A DNA stretch of 64,000 bases. It comes from Ptychodera flava. Its lineage: Eukaryota > Hemichordata > Enteropneusta > Ptychoderidae. Below, in pieces: positions 1 through 12,495 of this stretch (its first letter is position 1; each line of letters starts with the position of its first letter). The DNA lies in contig NC_091929.1 of assembly GCF_041260155.1 (NCBI RefSeq), positions 25,172,080 through 25,236,079 on the forward strand, given 5' to 3'. The notes beneath the pieces were generated by a model. The model did not search any database. It was not told the origin of the DNA and saw only the letters and a list, made by a program, of their open reading frames with translations. Made by a program: the position numbers and the translations under genes.

Positions 1-501
1 ATAAAAGCTGTCTGTCCAGGGTTTTAAAAAGAATGTTTAAGATTTTTTGACCAAAAATTACAAAATTGCTCCAAAATAGTAATTTTCCCAATTTTGTCAT
101 AATTTCAACAAATTAGAAGAGTAACACCCTTGCAAAGATCCAACCCAAATTTGAGAGCGATTGGCTGGCGGTTTCAGAGAAGAAGAATTTTAACTGAAAA
201 TGAGAAAAATCACCAAAAATTCAGCAAAAATACAAAATTAAGGAGAACTTAACAATATTCATAAAACTGTATGAGGTTCACCTAAGGTACTTGCACACAA
301 ATTTTCAAAGCAATCAAAACAGTGGTTCTCGAGATATTAATTCTTGACCATTTTCACCTTTTGTAAACTCATTGCAAAATTTTGGCAATGCAGACTTCAT
401 TTGAACAAAAATCCCATCTATAGCCCAGGATGCATCCACACACCAAATACCAAGCTGCAATGTGCAGCGGTTTGCGTGTTTTTGATGTTGACGGACATAC
501 T

Positions 502-570
502 GTACGTACGTACATACATACATACATACATACATACATACATACATACATACATACACACATACATACA
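502..570. repeat. CATA tetranucleotide microsatellite
   Basis: This is a nearly pure run of the unit CATA, opening with two TACG variants and closing with CACA variants. It creates artificial open frames on both strands (Tyr-Ile-His-Thr and Met-Tyr-Val-Cys repeats). Confidence 0.95.
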
Positions 571-648
571 GACGCCATCGACTTCAGCTTATACGATAAA
601 CTCACATTGGTATAACCAAATGTGAGCTAAAAATGATACTATCACGCC

Positions 649-867
649 TAAAAAATAGAAAGAGAGAGAAAACTGCCGTGCATATGAACGAGGGCATGCG
701 CAAAGAATGCTGGGATTGAATTTTAGAACCGCGCCCTCTGTGTCAATAACTAGATGCAAAAAATTCTAGTATTTCGCCGGAACGCTAGTTTTCAGCTTGC
801 AAGTCGAAGTTGCAGGGTATTGCAGTTACCATTGCGACGATGATGGTACAATATATCCCTTGTTAAC
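649..867 (+). repeat. Dispersed repeat, copy 1
   Basis: About 220 bp match 32803-33022 in the same orientation. Shared blocks include GTGCATATGAACG, AAAGAATGCTGGGAT, CTGTGTCAATAAC and TTTCAGCTTGCAAGT. The copies differ by many substitutions and small indels, so the repeat is old. No terminal inverted repeat, poly-A tail or coding capacity is visible, and I cannot assign a family. Confidence 0.75.
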
Positions 868-2264
868 CACAATAGATAGGTACAGGCAACACGCGGGCAC
901 ACGCTCGAGAAAATGTCACTTTTTAGTTTTCCCCGGCCGCAAAAAACGCAGACAGACTGCCAAGTGGTCGGCGCGAAGTTGCTGCCGATCGAACTCTGTG
1001 GTTATATTCAAAGTCTAACGCGACTTGAAGACATATTTTAGGAAATTTGAGCGTTTGTGGCGGGGAATCATTGACCTTTGGCGATTTTGAACCGACCGTC
1101 AATCAAACGCTTGTATAAACTCTGTTTGCAGGATTAGCAAAAGGTGACAAAAGGTTGAGATCGGTTTGTGTAATTAATGCTTTAGAAGTCAAAACATCGT
1201 ACTTGCAAAGTGTTCGACTGGGAGGAGAACTCCACTAATGCGAGAACCTAGGATTGAAAAGTGCGGCTTTAAGGTATGCAATTTCAGTTATGCGAATATG
1301 TACATATATCGTTGGTTGCCCCCCATCTGATCATATTTAAAGTGATGTCTATCATAATAAGAAAGGCATTTTCAAAACGTTAACGTGCTTATGTTTATTT
1401 TAGTACGATAAGAAAAGTCTGACACCTTCATCGGTTTGATCCCGTGCTTTTTACAAACAAAGTACAGGTCCGATTACTACCAAATTGTGTTATTTAATCA
1501 TATATAATAATGTTATTTCAACACTGCGCTAAATACATGCGTTAACCGTAGCGGATGAATATGAAAAAAACTTCAATTTCACAGGAAAACAACGATCATA
1601 AAATTTTGCAACAATTAAGAACCGACTTAATTGCACGGCGCCATGTTGTTTGGGAGTATCGCATGGCAATAGCTTATACGTTTAGGTCCTCACTGAGGTC
1701 ATAGTCACACTTTAATGGAAAAATATGTGTCGCCGGTTAAATATTAACATTCTCTGACTGAAAACACTGACTCGCAGTAGACAAAACATAATAAATATCA
1801 AATGAACGCGCATAGAACATCGACCATTCTGATGTTCGAGTGCAGAATGCTTTAAACCGCCAAATGCAAACTCGAGGTAAGTAATACACTAGAAAAGACG
1901 TTCTTGAGAAGAAATATTCTTCAAAATAGTTTCACATTTTCTTCAGTTGAACCCGATGTCTTACTCGTGTTTTCATCGGCAATAATGCCAGTTTACTTAT
2001 TTGACACCATATAATAATGAGCTAGGTCTGGTTCCCTTGAAGTTCAATGTAGAAGTTAACTTACTTCCTACTTCTCAGTAAGTGCTACTGTAGTGCTGGA
2101 TGATATGTGGCAGAACCCTCAACACGAAAATGACGTTATAATCCTTTATCTGGTCATTTCGTTCTTGAATTAGCCCAAAATATGACTTTTCAATTAAGTT
2201 TCCAAAGGCGTTACAATTCAAACTAGACAGCTATTCCAATCATTCTATGTTCTACAATGGTCAG

Positions 2265-5200
2265 GAGGTGATAGTGACAGAACGTTTGCAGTATTAAGTG
2301 ACACGGCTAATCTCAGTTGCCCGATTAGTAACAATCACACGAACATTAACTATGAAATACGGGGATATGACATTGGACAGATAAAGTCGAAAGGGGCGTA
2401 TATTGCCGCGCTACAGAAGACGGCAATCAATCATATGTTAAGTACATTATCAAAGATTTAAGTAGAACATCATAGGTCATTTGAAATACTACAGAGTCAG
2501 ACGGCGGTGATGTCGTGTGAGAATACGATCGTCCTTTCATAAATCAGCACATGTTATACTGTTTGTGTCTAGTAAGTGATGTCTCTCTATATAAATGATT
2601 TAACTCTATGTCTCGTTTGGTACTCCAACAGAAAAGGTGACGTTGTGGGTATTTGCCGCCCGAATGGGTCACTTTTTCACAAAACACGCTTAGCATGAGT
2701 CGATAACAAAGCTAATGACCCATGCTTTAGAAAAATCTTAACATGGAACAGAATAAAGATAAAAATTCCCCAAATTTGTCAAACTATTCCCTAGCAATGA
2801 ATCATATTTTTAGAATATACATGAGAAGTTGTTTTCGACTTCGGCGGTACATCCCCGTCTGAAACTAATAAGAGTACCCCTCCCGGGCTCACTGTTCACG
2901 TTTCTGATACTTTCGTATAGACATGTCACCTCATCACACCATTCATCACTATGCCAATGGAGCTAAATTCACAAACGATTATCATGATGGACTGTAAACT
3001 GAATACTTTGAAATTCCGGTGAAAAATTATTTATTTTAGTGTTTGATTCCTAGACACTCTAGTGGATTTTACTGTGGATTTTAAGGATCCGTGAAAATGG
3101 ATTCTGCTATAACTTTCTGGATAACATTTCCCATGGTACATGCAACGCTTTTTTAAATTGATCCATTAACAATTTCACACATTTGAATAACTTTGTAGAC
3201 ATTATATTAGACTCAGAGAAACCAAAAATAGGTGACTGAATGGTGACGTATTGTCTGTTCTACTCTTATGGTTGATTTAGCTCTTGCCAAGCACGTCAAC
3301 GATTGTTAATGAACACAATGAATTATCAATAAAGCATACTCCACTGTGAATTTCCGTCAATCTGTTTTTATATTGACTCTTTCACTTTTAACTTTCATAT
3401 TCCTTCTACACTATAAGTGTGGCGGATTAGAGTTACGTGATTATTGCATCTTGAATAGTACACTCATTATACATTTTGAATGTGGCATTTAATAAGTGAA
3501 CAAACTACCCACTTCTTTAATTGATTAAATAGTTTTACATATTTGTGTTCGTTTCCATAGCCATTCAATAGTTAGTTGGAAGTATCCGGCAGCGTCGACG
3601 GAAAGGGAAACAACGACCCACTCATTGTAAACTTTTACAATCGGATCCACTTTGAAAGCTAATTGCAGTGCCATATTTACAACTCCGTGTGGCATTTTGA
3701 ATCTCAAATGGACCGCCAACGAAACGGTACATAGTAATCAACGCACACGGGAAAACTACCTAACGTTACATTAGGTGATGGTTATGCTGCATTCTCTGAG
3801 CTGACATTGGTTAATATCAGTCGTGCCGATTCTGGCCTTCACACTTGTCAAGCGTCCTTACGACGACCAACGGGCCAGTAATGTCAAAAACGCTTTTTAT
3901 CTCGAGGTGCAAACAGCAGGTAAGATATGTTGACGATGTATAATTGTAAACCTTCGTTGCTATGCAAGGCTAAACGTGATGTAAGACGGGAGAATTAGAT
4001 ATCGTAGTAATGTTTTTATAATCAGTAAATTTAAACTCATCTACTCTACTTTTTTTGTAATTCACTTATTTATATAGTTAATTTGTAATATTGCAACTTT
4101 CACTAACGGGAATCGAACACTTTTGATAAATTTGTAAAATTATAACATCCTATTCTCCCAAATTAGTTCCAATAAGGAAAGACGGTTGTACCGTGACCGT
4201 TAATTATACCTTGACATGACACCTGATCAGAGGCAAAATTTAAACTATTATATGAAAAAGAGGCCGTCCGTGTACAAAATGTACTTTACAGTTACTGCAA
4301 CAGTCTTAGGAAAGTATGGACCGCACATGACGTTGTCATTTGACATACGCATAGCGACTGTGAAATCGAAACTAAACCGGCGAAAACATCGAAAAGGCAC
4401 TCGTTTCTTAGAGGATTTGTCTTTTTAATGCTATCTTACCATCTATATTCAAGTTTGTTTTCAAAACGTGTAACAAGAAGGGCACTGCCGGAATTTGAAA
4501 TATGCTACCGAATATTACCTTTATCATTATTATTTGTTTGCGACATTTGACGGGGTCCTTTGCACATCGTGTTTCCACAGAAGTAGGACTAACACGGGTG
4601 GTAGTTGTGTAAATTCATTCTAACCATCGGCATTTGTTTATTGATTTGATTTTTAATAAAACTTAGGACCGTGTTCACGAACTCAATAAAATATTTACAG
4701 GAGTACATAATGAGTTTTGCACGAGTTACTCCTCATATTCAATATTTCAATCGCCAAGATGAAATCTTATGATTTGTATAATATTGTGCCAACATTGATC
4801 AAAAGATACAAATATTTGTACCGTGCTAGTTTATTTTCAATTAAATGATTGTTAAAGTGGCACTCCCATTTGGTAACATTTTTTAAAAAAACATTTTTTT
4901 AGTGCCAACGGTCGATATTTTACGTGGCGACTGCGCGCGAATCGCGAGCTATCGATAAAAGCGTGTCTTCAAAAAAGTAAAAGTTTGAATTCCGGTGGCC
5001 CACCTAAATTCAGCTTCCGAACATCTCACGTTCGGCACTGGGGCCATTGTCAACTAAGCTATGGAGTACGAATCTACACTGACGCTGCTGTACGCCACAG
5101 TACCACTTGCCTCGGTGATCAGTCATGCCCCGTGGGAGAAAGCTGAGTCTTACTGACTTGGTGATAAAACGAAAAACAATTTTTGCTGATTCCACCAGAA

Positions 5201-5952
5201 TTCGCATAGGTGACTAGCCCAGTTACGTGCGGTTGATACATAGCGGCCACCGCGTGGTATGCATAGACGCATACCACGCGCGCGGCGAACCACACGTACT
5301 GTGTGGCAGACGACAAAATGTAGTCATCGGAGGCGGCTAATATTTAACACGTAAAAACTTATGTTTATGTGGTATTGGTTAAAAATATAATACAACTGAT
5401 TTAGAATAATGACAACGACAAAGCTAAGAAGAAGTTTTCAAAAACTGACCTGTGGTAAAGGCATAATGCTGTATATAAAGTCTTCGCAGTGGGAGGTAAA
5501 ATTGCGTCGTTCGAACTTATCATGGACTCCCTAGAATATCGTCAATAAGCACAACAACAAACCTTCGGTTGGTTTCGCGTCATAACCGTAAAACTTCGGG
5601 ATGTGAAAAATACGCTCGGGAAATGACATGTTTTTATCGATATCTCGCGATCCGCGCGCAGTCGCCACGTCAAATATCGACCGTTGGCATTAAAAAAATG
5701 TGTTTTAAAATGTTACCAAATGGGAGTGCCTGTTTAAGTTTCACGGCAGCATGTCGTTTTTAGTGTCTGCTCAGTTATTATTAGTTACTATGGTCATTGT
5801 TTACAGGAACAGAATCCATGACTTTTTCCGCCACATGGATCTTAGTAGTGGGTGGAATATGTGATGCATTTTTGGTAATTGGATGTGTGTGTTGGTTAAT
5901 CCATGACAAGTGGAAAAAACGCCAGGGGATAACAATACCCCCGGCCCAATAA
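2265..5952 (+). pseudogene. Decayed Ig-domain transmembrane receptor gene (paralogue of the gene at 53.6-58.6 kb)
   Basis: Three exons align with the gene at 53643-58633. Exon A (2265-2571) is a V-like Ig half: residues resemble GDSD...L.CPI where the partner has GESK...LRCPI, and both exons end at matching donor sites. Exon B (3561-3919) is a second Ig domain with STLKANCSAIF, a Trp in LKWTANETV, and an ISRADSGLHTC segment typical of the F-strand Asp-x-Gly/Ala-x-Tyr/His-x-Cys motif. Exon C (5807-5952) encodes a membrane span followed by a short basic tail and a stop. Exons A and B have in-frame stops and several frame changes, so the locus looks dead. Intron sequence near 4.07-4.18 kb also matches the partner's intron near 56.25-56.35 kb, which shows a whole-gene duplication. 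The signal-peptide exon was not found. Such receptors usually sit on the cell surface; the ligand is unknown. Confidence 0.75.
4859..5730. mobile_element. Non-autonomous DNA transposon with ~115-bp terminal inverted repeats
   Basis: The ends are inverted copies beginning GGCACTCCCATTTGGTAAC. The arms (about 4859-4975 and 5615-5730) stay alignable through the motifs GCCAACGGTCGATATTT and CGTGGCGACTGCGCGCG. The flanks TGTTAAAGT and TGTTTAAGT look like a 9-bp (or 8-bp) target-site duplication with one mismatch. The interior is GC- and CpG-richer than its surroundings and holds a perfect 12-bp-stem hairpin at 5251-5280. No transposase is visible. It lies in the intron before the transmembrane exon of the Ig-receptor relic. 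A hAT-like or Mutator-like origin would fit the duplication length, but the family is not decided. Confidence 0.8.
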
Positions 5953-8900
5953 CTGAACATTAAACACAATAGACAATCACTATCAAATCGATCCCAGTTT
6001 TACAGTTGATACTCGTTCCTGCATTTTGAATTTCGCTCATTTTGTTTTCGCTTAGCCATTAACGTAATAGTTGCTTGACTTTTGATAGGTGTACATGTGC
6101 TGCAATATATTTTTATTCTTTCCAATGTTTGACCTGATGATTCGGCAAAAACGAATTGAGCTAACCTAATTACATCAACAAATATTGGTTGTTTTTGAAT
6201 AAGAAATATATTTGTGTTTTATCGTTACTTCGAACAAATTGCAAAGCTGCCACTGGTGGCACATGTTCTTGCTGCTTACAAACGACATAATCCCTATGCG
6301 TCTAACCATTATCAAGGCTGAAAGAAGTAAAATTTCCGAGTCCCGCTTAAGCATTCACGCCAACTGTATGGAAAAGCAGTGATTATCTGCAGGGAGGACT
6401 AACAACTAAGCAGCAGGCCGGACAACTGTCATTGATCTGGGAGCACCGAACACTAAATGATCCCCTCATCATCGATATGTGTGATTTTGAAGTGAATGTA
6501 AAATTTGACAACATTTGACGATACCATTTACCTTGAATCCTAATTTGGCACCGACACTGGTGTCAAGGGGCTACCAAAATAATCTATGACATCACAAACT
6601 TGTAAAGAATTTCATTTGCAATGAACAGTTATGTATTTGCATATTTGAAGGCATGTGAAATTATGATTAGTGAGGGACGACTTAACGAGTACCAGAATCT
6701 ATATGTAAAAGTGCATATCCATGTGTGCTTAATCCGTGCAATATCAAACATATCTATGCTGAATGATGCGACGTGTACTGATATTTGGCCATATGTTAGT
6801 CCCGCATTTGATAAAGAAGCAACGAATGTGAAAGCTGTTGTAAGAGATTTAAATTCAGTTACTTCGGCGTTATATCTTTTTAATGTCCCATAGTGGGATT
6901 TCAAAGTACGCTCGACGAAGACTTTACTTAGGGGATTGTAATGACGCTATCAAATATATTCCTCCTGTAAGTACCCGGCAACATATGGTGATTAAGACAA
7001 GCCTGATTTCACTTGATCGTATTACGATGTTATATCAAACATTGGTGAAGCAAGTTTTTGTAGATTGTTGTTATACACAATTGAAGTTCTTAAACCTTTC
7101 TAATTTTAGTTTGTTAAATAAATTTTAAACTTACGGTATGTAAGCTTAATATGACTATAATATAAACAATCAGTATTACGAATTACATGAAATTTAAAAA
7201 TTAAAATTAGGTGATGATCAAACTCAGTCTTTAAATATGTTTTTTGTTGTTGTTACTTTTACCAAATAAGCAAGAGTAATTTTTACAGAAAATCAGCTCT
7301 GGTACAGAAGGAAATTCGGTTCGTACATAGATCCCTTTTCATAACAATTCTCAGCCCTAGACAGGCCAAAACAATCTGGATATCTTACTATGGTTTTTGA
7401 TCCCAAAATTAACGCACTTAACCAACAGTTTAAATTGCAAGTGCTCTGAATTTTAAAGAAACCAGTGTTCACATTTAGTTCCGTTCATATCGTCACCAAA
7501 AATGGGCGTTTATCAGCATTGCGGTCAAGACACCAAGAGATAATAACTTTATCACATATTCAGACCAAATTTAGAACCAATATCCCTATTTAATGACGTC
7601 ACGCTATACGTATATGGCTGCGATGAATCCATATTGCACATATGGTGGAAACGGGACCCGGACTACCTTAAAACGTAAAATAATCAGCTGTTCAGTATTT
7701 ATTTTCTAATTCAATGAACGAAAAAGTGGAGGGGTGGGAATGAAGCATAAAGTCACATAAACTATTAAAATAAATGGGTAACGTACGAAAGAAACATCGA
7801 TACTAGAAATTTTATGAATTTTCGTTGTGTCGTCGTTGATTTGCGATAAAAATTGATTTCTTCACCACTAACATTTCATAAGCTATGTTGCCGACATTTG
7901 TGTTGTCCACCTCGTCCAAGGAGCCCCTGTCGATGCACCAAACACCATGATAAGCATAGACGATAACCACTGACAAGTACCAATCATCCCTGCCGCAGTA
8001 GATTTTTTTCTGAAGCAACACTGACTGGTTTCAAGTCCAAAATTACGATCAATGCTGCCGCGGCAGTCAACGAGTCGAGCCGAGGAAGCAAAGAGCGTTT
8101 ATCATTTCTTACAGCAACGACAATACTCTAGACTTAGGACATATCAGAAGAAATGCCATTTTATTTTGCAAGAGCGACGAGTTCACAATGTTATCAGTAA
8201 CCCGTTCTTGGTAGCCTCAGCGGAGTATAGTAGTATGGCGCGACGTCCCGCATGTATTTCCAACCATTTCATGAATGAATTATTACTCAAATTGATGTTA
8301 TAATACGTACCAAATAAAGACCTTGCGCTAAAAATCCATAGTCTTTCCTTTTTTCGCTTGATTCGCACAGAAAATAAGAGATGCTATTATCCATAGGAGC
8401 AGCTTCGGCGTGCTCTCAGTTATCCTCGAAATGTACAACTGAGCGCCCTCAAGTCAGCTGTGACTTAGCCACGACCGCATAACACAAGCGAGTGGATTCT
8501 GGTAAAAGAATATATATCGTTCTTTACCCTTAATTAGCTTGAAATGTCATTCTGAAAGGTTTATTCACGGAAAACCAGGTCTATGGGTGTAATAAATATT
8601 TCATTCCCACTATTCCTCAATCATGTGTTTGCGTCGCGGACTCTTGATTTCCCGTGTAGCAACCCATCTTCCGTCGCCTACAGCTCGGAGTGATATTTTT
8701 ACTCCGTTACATAGACATATAAATTGCTCTTTAAGGCAGCAAAAAAAACATATTAAGAACCAGACACAATTTACACACTTTTGTATGTTAATTACAGTAT
8801 AGTTTCAGCAAATAAACGTCAAGGAAAAAGTGAATTACTGTAACATAGACACATATTTTTAGAGCATATCATATTTACTTTAAAAATTTGGGATATTTCG

Positions 8901-10501
8901 CTGCGTAACTAAATTTACTGTTGAAAAGTTAAACCTTGTTGGATTTAATATTTTATCTTATTCTGTACTTCTGGATGATTTCAGAATAGTTTGTATACAT
9001 TGTTCGGATTAAAACTAAGTCAATGTTTATCTGCAATGTCTGATCCTTTCCTGACATGATTGATGGTGCCTACGTTATGATTTGAGCGAGGCATTTTCAT
9101 CCAACGTTGACTAAGGGCGTGTAATATCAATCGGTCTAGGGTTTGGCTGTCAATATATCAGTCTAATCCTCGATAGTACTAGTGAGGTTATGTCAACAGT
9201 TATTAGTTATAAAATTCCAAAAACATTTGAGACTCTCTATAGAATGTCAGCCGTGTCACGCTAATAATAGTTACGGCGTATTTTACGCGGACCTTAATCA
9301 CGATAGTCAAGTCTTCTTACATAGTGTAAGATTACCACACAGATCCAGGTATTCTTTCAAGCTTATTTTGTATATACATAATTTGTGTCGTGTTTATACT
9401 GTTAATATTCGTAGTGATGTCTTTCTTCACATACAAATACTGTCAAATAGTTTTATTGGTTTAAGCCTACTGAAGTAACCACATGTCAAACTTTGTTAGT
9501 AGTATTGGATTTGAATTTAGCTATTGAATTTTAACATTCCGACATCTTCGGCAAGCAAACAATCTCTCCAGCATAGAATTTACCAAATTTAGTTGACAGT
9601 TATGTTCATCGAATGTCTATGAAAGACTAACAAAGTATCGACTCTCTGTGTAATCCTACGGTCCGAATATGTGATGGTGTCTGCTGTACTTCATGGCTGA
9701 ATTTGTATTGAAAAGAATATGCAGTTTGTTTAGTTCGCAGTGGTCCTTTTTGATCACGCACACGTCGAAGACACTTTTAAAATTTGCAATCGAGTCCTAC
9801 TGTTTGCTAGACTGACATCCCGACAGCGGAATGACATGGCACTGTCCCTAAAACTGGAAAATTTCACAGGACCCTCCCTATAAAAAAGGGAAATGACATG
9901 AATCACTCTATTTTAATGCAGCTTTCCTCCCACGCCCTGATCTAATTCCCATAATTCCTAGCCCCTATTTCGTGTTTTGTCTCAGCAGTTACCTTCTATT
10001 TTAGTTGATAGGGTCCGTTTTAGAACTGGTTTCTTACTATCGTATCGCACCCGATGTAAGCTCTCGACATACGTTCTCGGCCAAATCTGATTTTGACTGA
10101 AAAAAACTCGGCCCATTTTTCGATGAGTGGCGTTTGCACCAAAATGTCACGACCCCTCTAATCCCCTGGGCTACCAATAGTTTGCGTATTAGTTATCAGT
10201 GATATGACGACCTCAAAATAACAATCATTCATGCGCTTATATATTGTCACATGCACAAAGAAATTATATAACATATATTACCATCAGTTATAATCGACAT
10301 AATTCCGCTTAACTAGAATGTTTATGGTTAGTTAACAGCCTGTCTTACCCATCAACTCGACTATCTGCCAATTCACGATAAGCTACTTAGATATCCATCT
10401 AGTTAGCTACCTGTCTGCTCTGTATACCTACTTACCTGTAAAACTAGCTAGCTGGCTGCCTATCCATCCATTCATCCATCCATTGACCCCGGAATTACCC
10501 G

Positions 10502-10660
10502 TACACACACACAAACAAACAAACATGCATGCATGCATGCATGCATGCATGCATGCATACATACATACATACATACATACATACATACATACATACATAC
10601 ATACATACATACATACATACATACATACATACATACATACATACATACATACATACATAC
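10502..10660. repeat. Compound microsatellite (CA, CAAA, CATG, CATA)
   Basis: A short CA run passes into CAAA units, then about eight CATG/GCAT units (10524-10557), then about 26 CATA units up to 10660. It ends exactly where the foldback element begins. Confidence 0.95.
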
Positions 10661-11153
10661 CACTATAAGGAAAAAGTGCGTGACTAGAGCGAGAAACTGA
10701 CGCTTTCTCGCAATCGATGAGAATCTGTTCTTATTCTCACCGTTGTCGGTGAGAAAATTTTGATCTCCACTAGAGATTGGTGAGAAATGCACTCCTTGGC
10801 GAGAATCAAGTGTGGGAACAAATTTTCACCGGTGAGAATGGAAATTCCCACTAAGTACAGCGAGAATTGAAATTCACTGGTGAGAATCATCAAGACTCGC
10901 CGTTCGGAGTCTTTATGATTCTCGCCAATGAACAGCGAGTCTTGATGATTCTCGCCACAGAATTTCAATTCTCTCTGCTCACCGGTGAGAATTTGTTCTC
11001 ACACTTGATTCTCGCCAAGGAGTGCATTTCTCGCCAATCTCCAGTGGAGATTAAAATTTTCTCACCGACAGCGGTGAGAATAAGAACAGATTCTCACCGA
11101 TTACGAGAAAGCGTGAGTTTCTCACTCTAGTCACGCACTTTTTCCCTATAGTG
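10661..11153. mobile_element. CACTA-type (EnSpm-like) foldback MITE
   Basis: The 493-bp element starts CACTATAAGG and ends CCCTATAGTG. Its two halves are imperfect inverted copies over almost the whole length. TAC flanks both sides, which fits the 3-bp target duplication of CACTA elements, but the flanks are CATA microsatellite, so this match is weak evidence. The interior is packed with short direct and inverted copies of GGTGAGAAT and GGCGAGAAT. That resembles the subterminal repeats to which CACTA transposases are known to bind. There is no coding capacity beyond fortuitous frames. Confidence 0.8.
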
Positions 11154-11408
11154 TACATACATACATACTTACATACCTACATACCTACCTACCTACATAC
11201 ATACATACATACATACATACGTACATACCTACATACCTACATACCTACATACCTACATACATACATACATACATACATACATACATACATACATACATAC
11301 ATACATACATACATACATACATACATACATACATACATACATACATACATACATACATACATACATACATACATACATACATACATACATACATACATAC
11401 ATACATAC
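11154..11408. repeat. CATA microsatellite with CCTA variants
   Basis: The CATA tract continues on the right side of the foldback element for about 255 bp. Several CCTA, CTTA and CGTA variant units sit in its first 100 bp and the rest is pure. The element therefore split one long microsatellite. Confidence 0.95.
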
Positions 11409-12495
11409 ACTTTGTGAATGTCCTGCTTTTGCCCTGTACTAATGGACTTATCAGATTGCATATTAACCAAGACATCTTCACTTTACCTTGAAGTCAACGT
11501 TCTACCTTGGTTACGCAAAGAGCATGAGTATATACAGTCAGCCAGGATATAACGAGATTATGTAGTTACAGTAATGATAAGTGTATATTCCTTGCATGTT
11601 GTTAACGGTAAGAAAATGACAATGAATTAATTCCTGACGTGATTTTGACATCAGGTAAGCCTGAACAAGGGCTAATTAATATCTTCATTATTTTTAATCG
11701 AATTAAATACAAGTAAGCGGCATCACGTAACATTACCAAATAAATTCTGTGTGCACGAAGACATGCTTATGGGAAACGTAGCGATTTGTGAATGATGCTT
11801 TATATTTTCTTCAAATAGTAAACAATAGATCTATTTTGACAGTGAAATGGGTTTCAAATATTCAACGTCTTGATCGTTGCACAAGGGATGTCGCAAATAA
11901 GAGAGCAAACCCTTACTGCTATATATATTGTTTTCGACTGAGGCTTTATCTCACACAGACCTGAATGGTGATTACAGACACAGACACAGACGATGTCTTA
12001 TCATACGATAAACGTACATCGATGAGACATCGTCAGCGTAAACACATTCTAACATGTCTAAAGCTTATCTACTTTAGGTTAATATTACATTTCTTGCAGC
12101 CCTTACAGTTGTTCATAGAACTGACCAATAGCTACCAGGAAACGCATATCAAAAATGATAACCGGGAAATCATTTTGCGTTCATGGTAGTAGCTGAGTAA
12201 GTGACAATGTTCTGTGAAGACAGAGGTATATTTCGGGGTTTTCCTGTATATTTAGTCCTCCATACATACGCAGGCTGGCAGGAGGTATGTACTCATTTTC
12301 GATCAGACTAGTACAGTACTGCTACCACAGATATCAAACTAATCCCATGTTGGTACTTTTTATTCTGAATACCTCTTTCTTAAGCGAGGACAACAAACAG
12401 GATAAATTGTTCGCTGTGAGTAATTTTTGGGCGTTATATATTTGACTCACTGCGTGCAAAGATTTTACGTAGCTACGCCTGGACTGCTTTAGAAG

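Larger units (their letters stand above)
1..2264. other. No recognised gene; repeats only
   Basis: I see no exon with recognisable protein similarity here. The stretch holds a CATA microsatellite near 502-570 and one copy of a dispersed repeat (649-867) whose partner is near 32.8 kb. The short open frames over the microsatellite are products of the repeat. A first exon for the Ig-receptor relic that starts at 2265 would be expected here, but I could not find a convincing signal-peptide exon. Confidence 0.5.
6000..12495. other. No recognised gene; microsatellites and a foldback element
   Basis: I found no exon with convincing protein similarity. Overlapping short open frames on both strands near 6.62-6.90 kb and 7.81-8.30 kb do not resemble known proteins. 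The notable contents are the microsatellite block at 10.50-11.41 kb and the CACTA-like foldback element inside it. The promoter and any 5' untranslated exon of the receptor kinase gene should lie near the right end, but I cannot point to them. Confidence 0.5.

Noticed and set aside
6621-7128. Overlapping sense and antisense open frames of about 90 codons
   Set aside because: No recognisable motif, no splice or promoter context; equal openness on both strands suggests chance.
10428-11481. Long open frames of Met-Tyr-Val-Cys and Tyr-Ile-His-Thr repeats on both strands
   Set aside because: They are translations of the CATA microsatellite and carry no coding signal.
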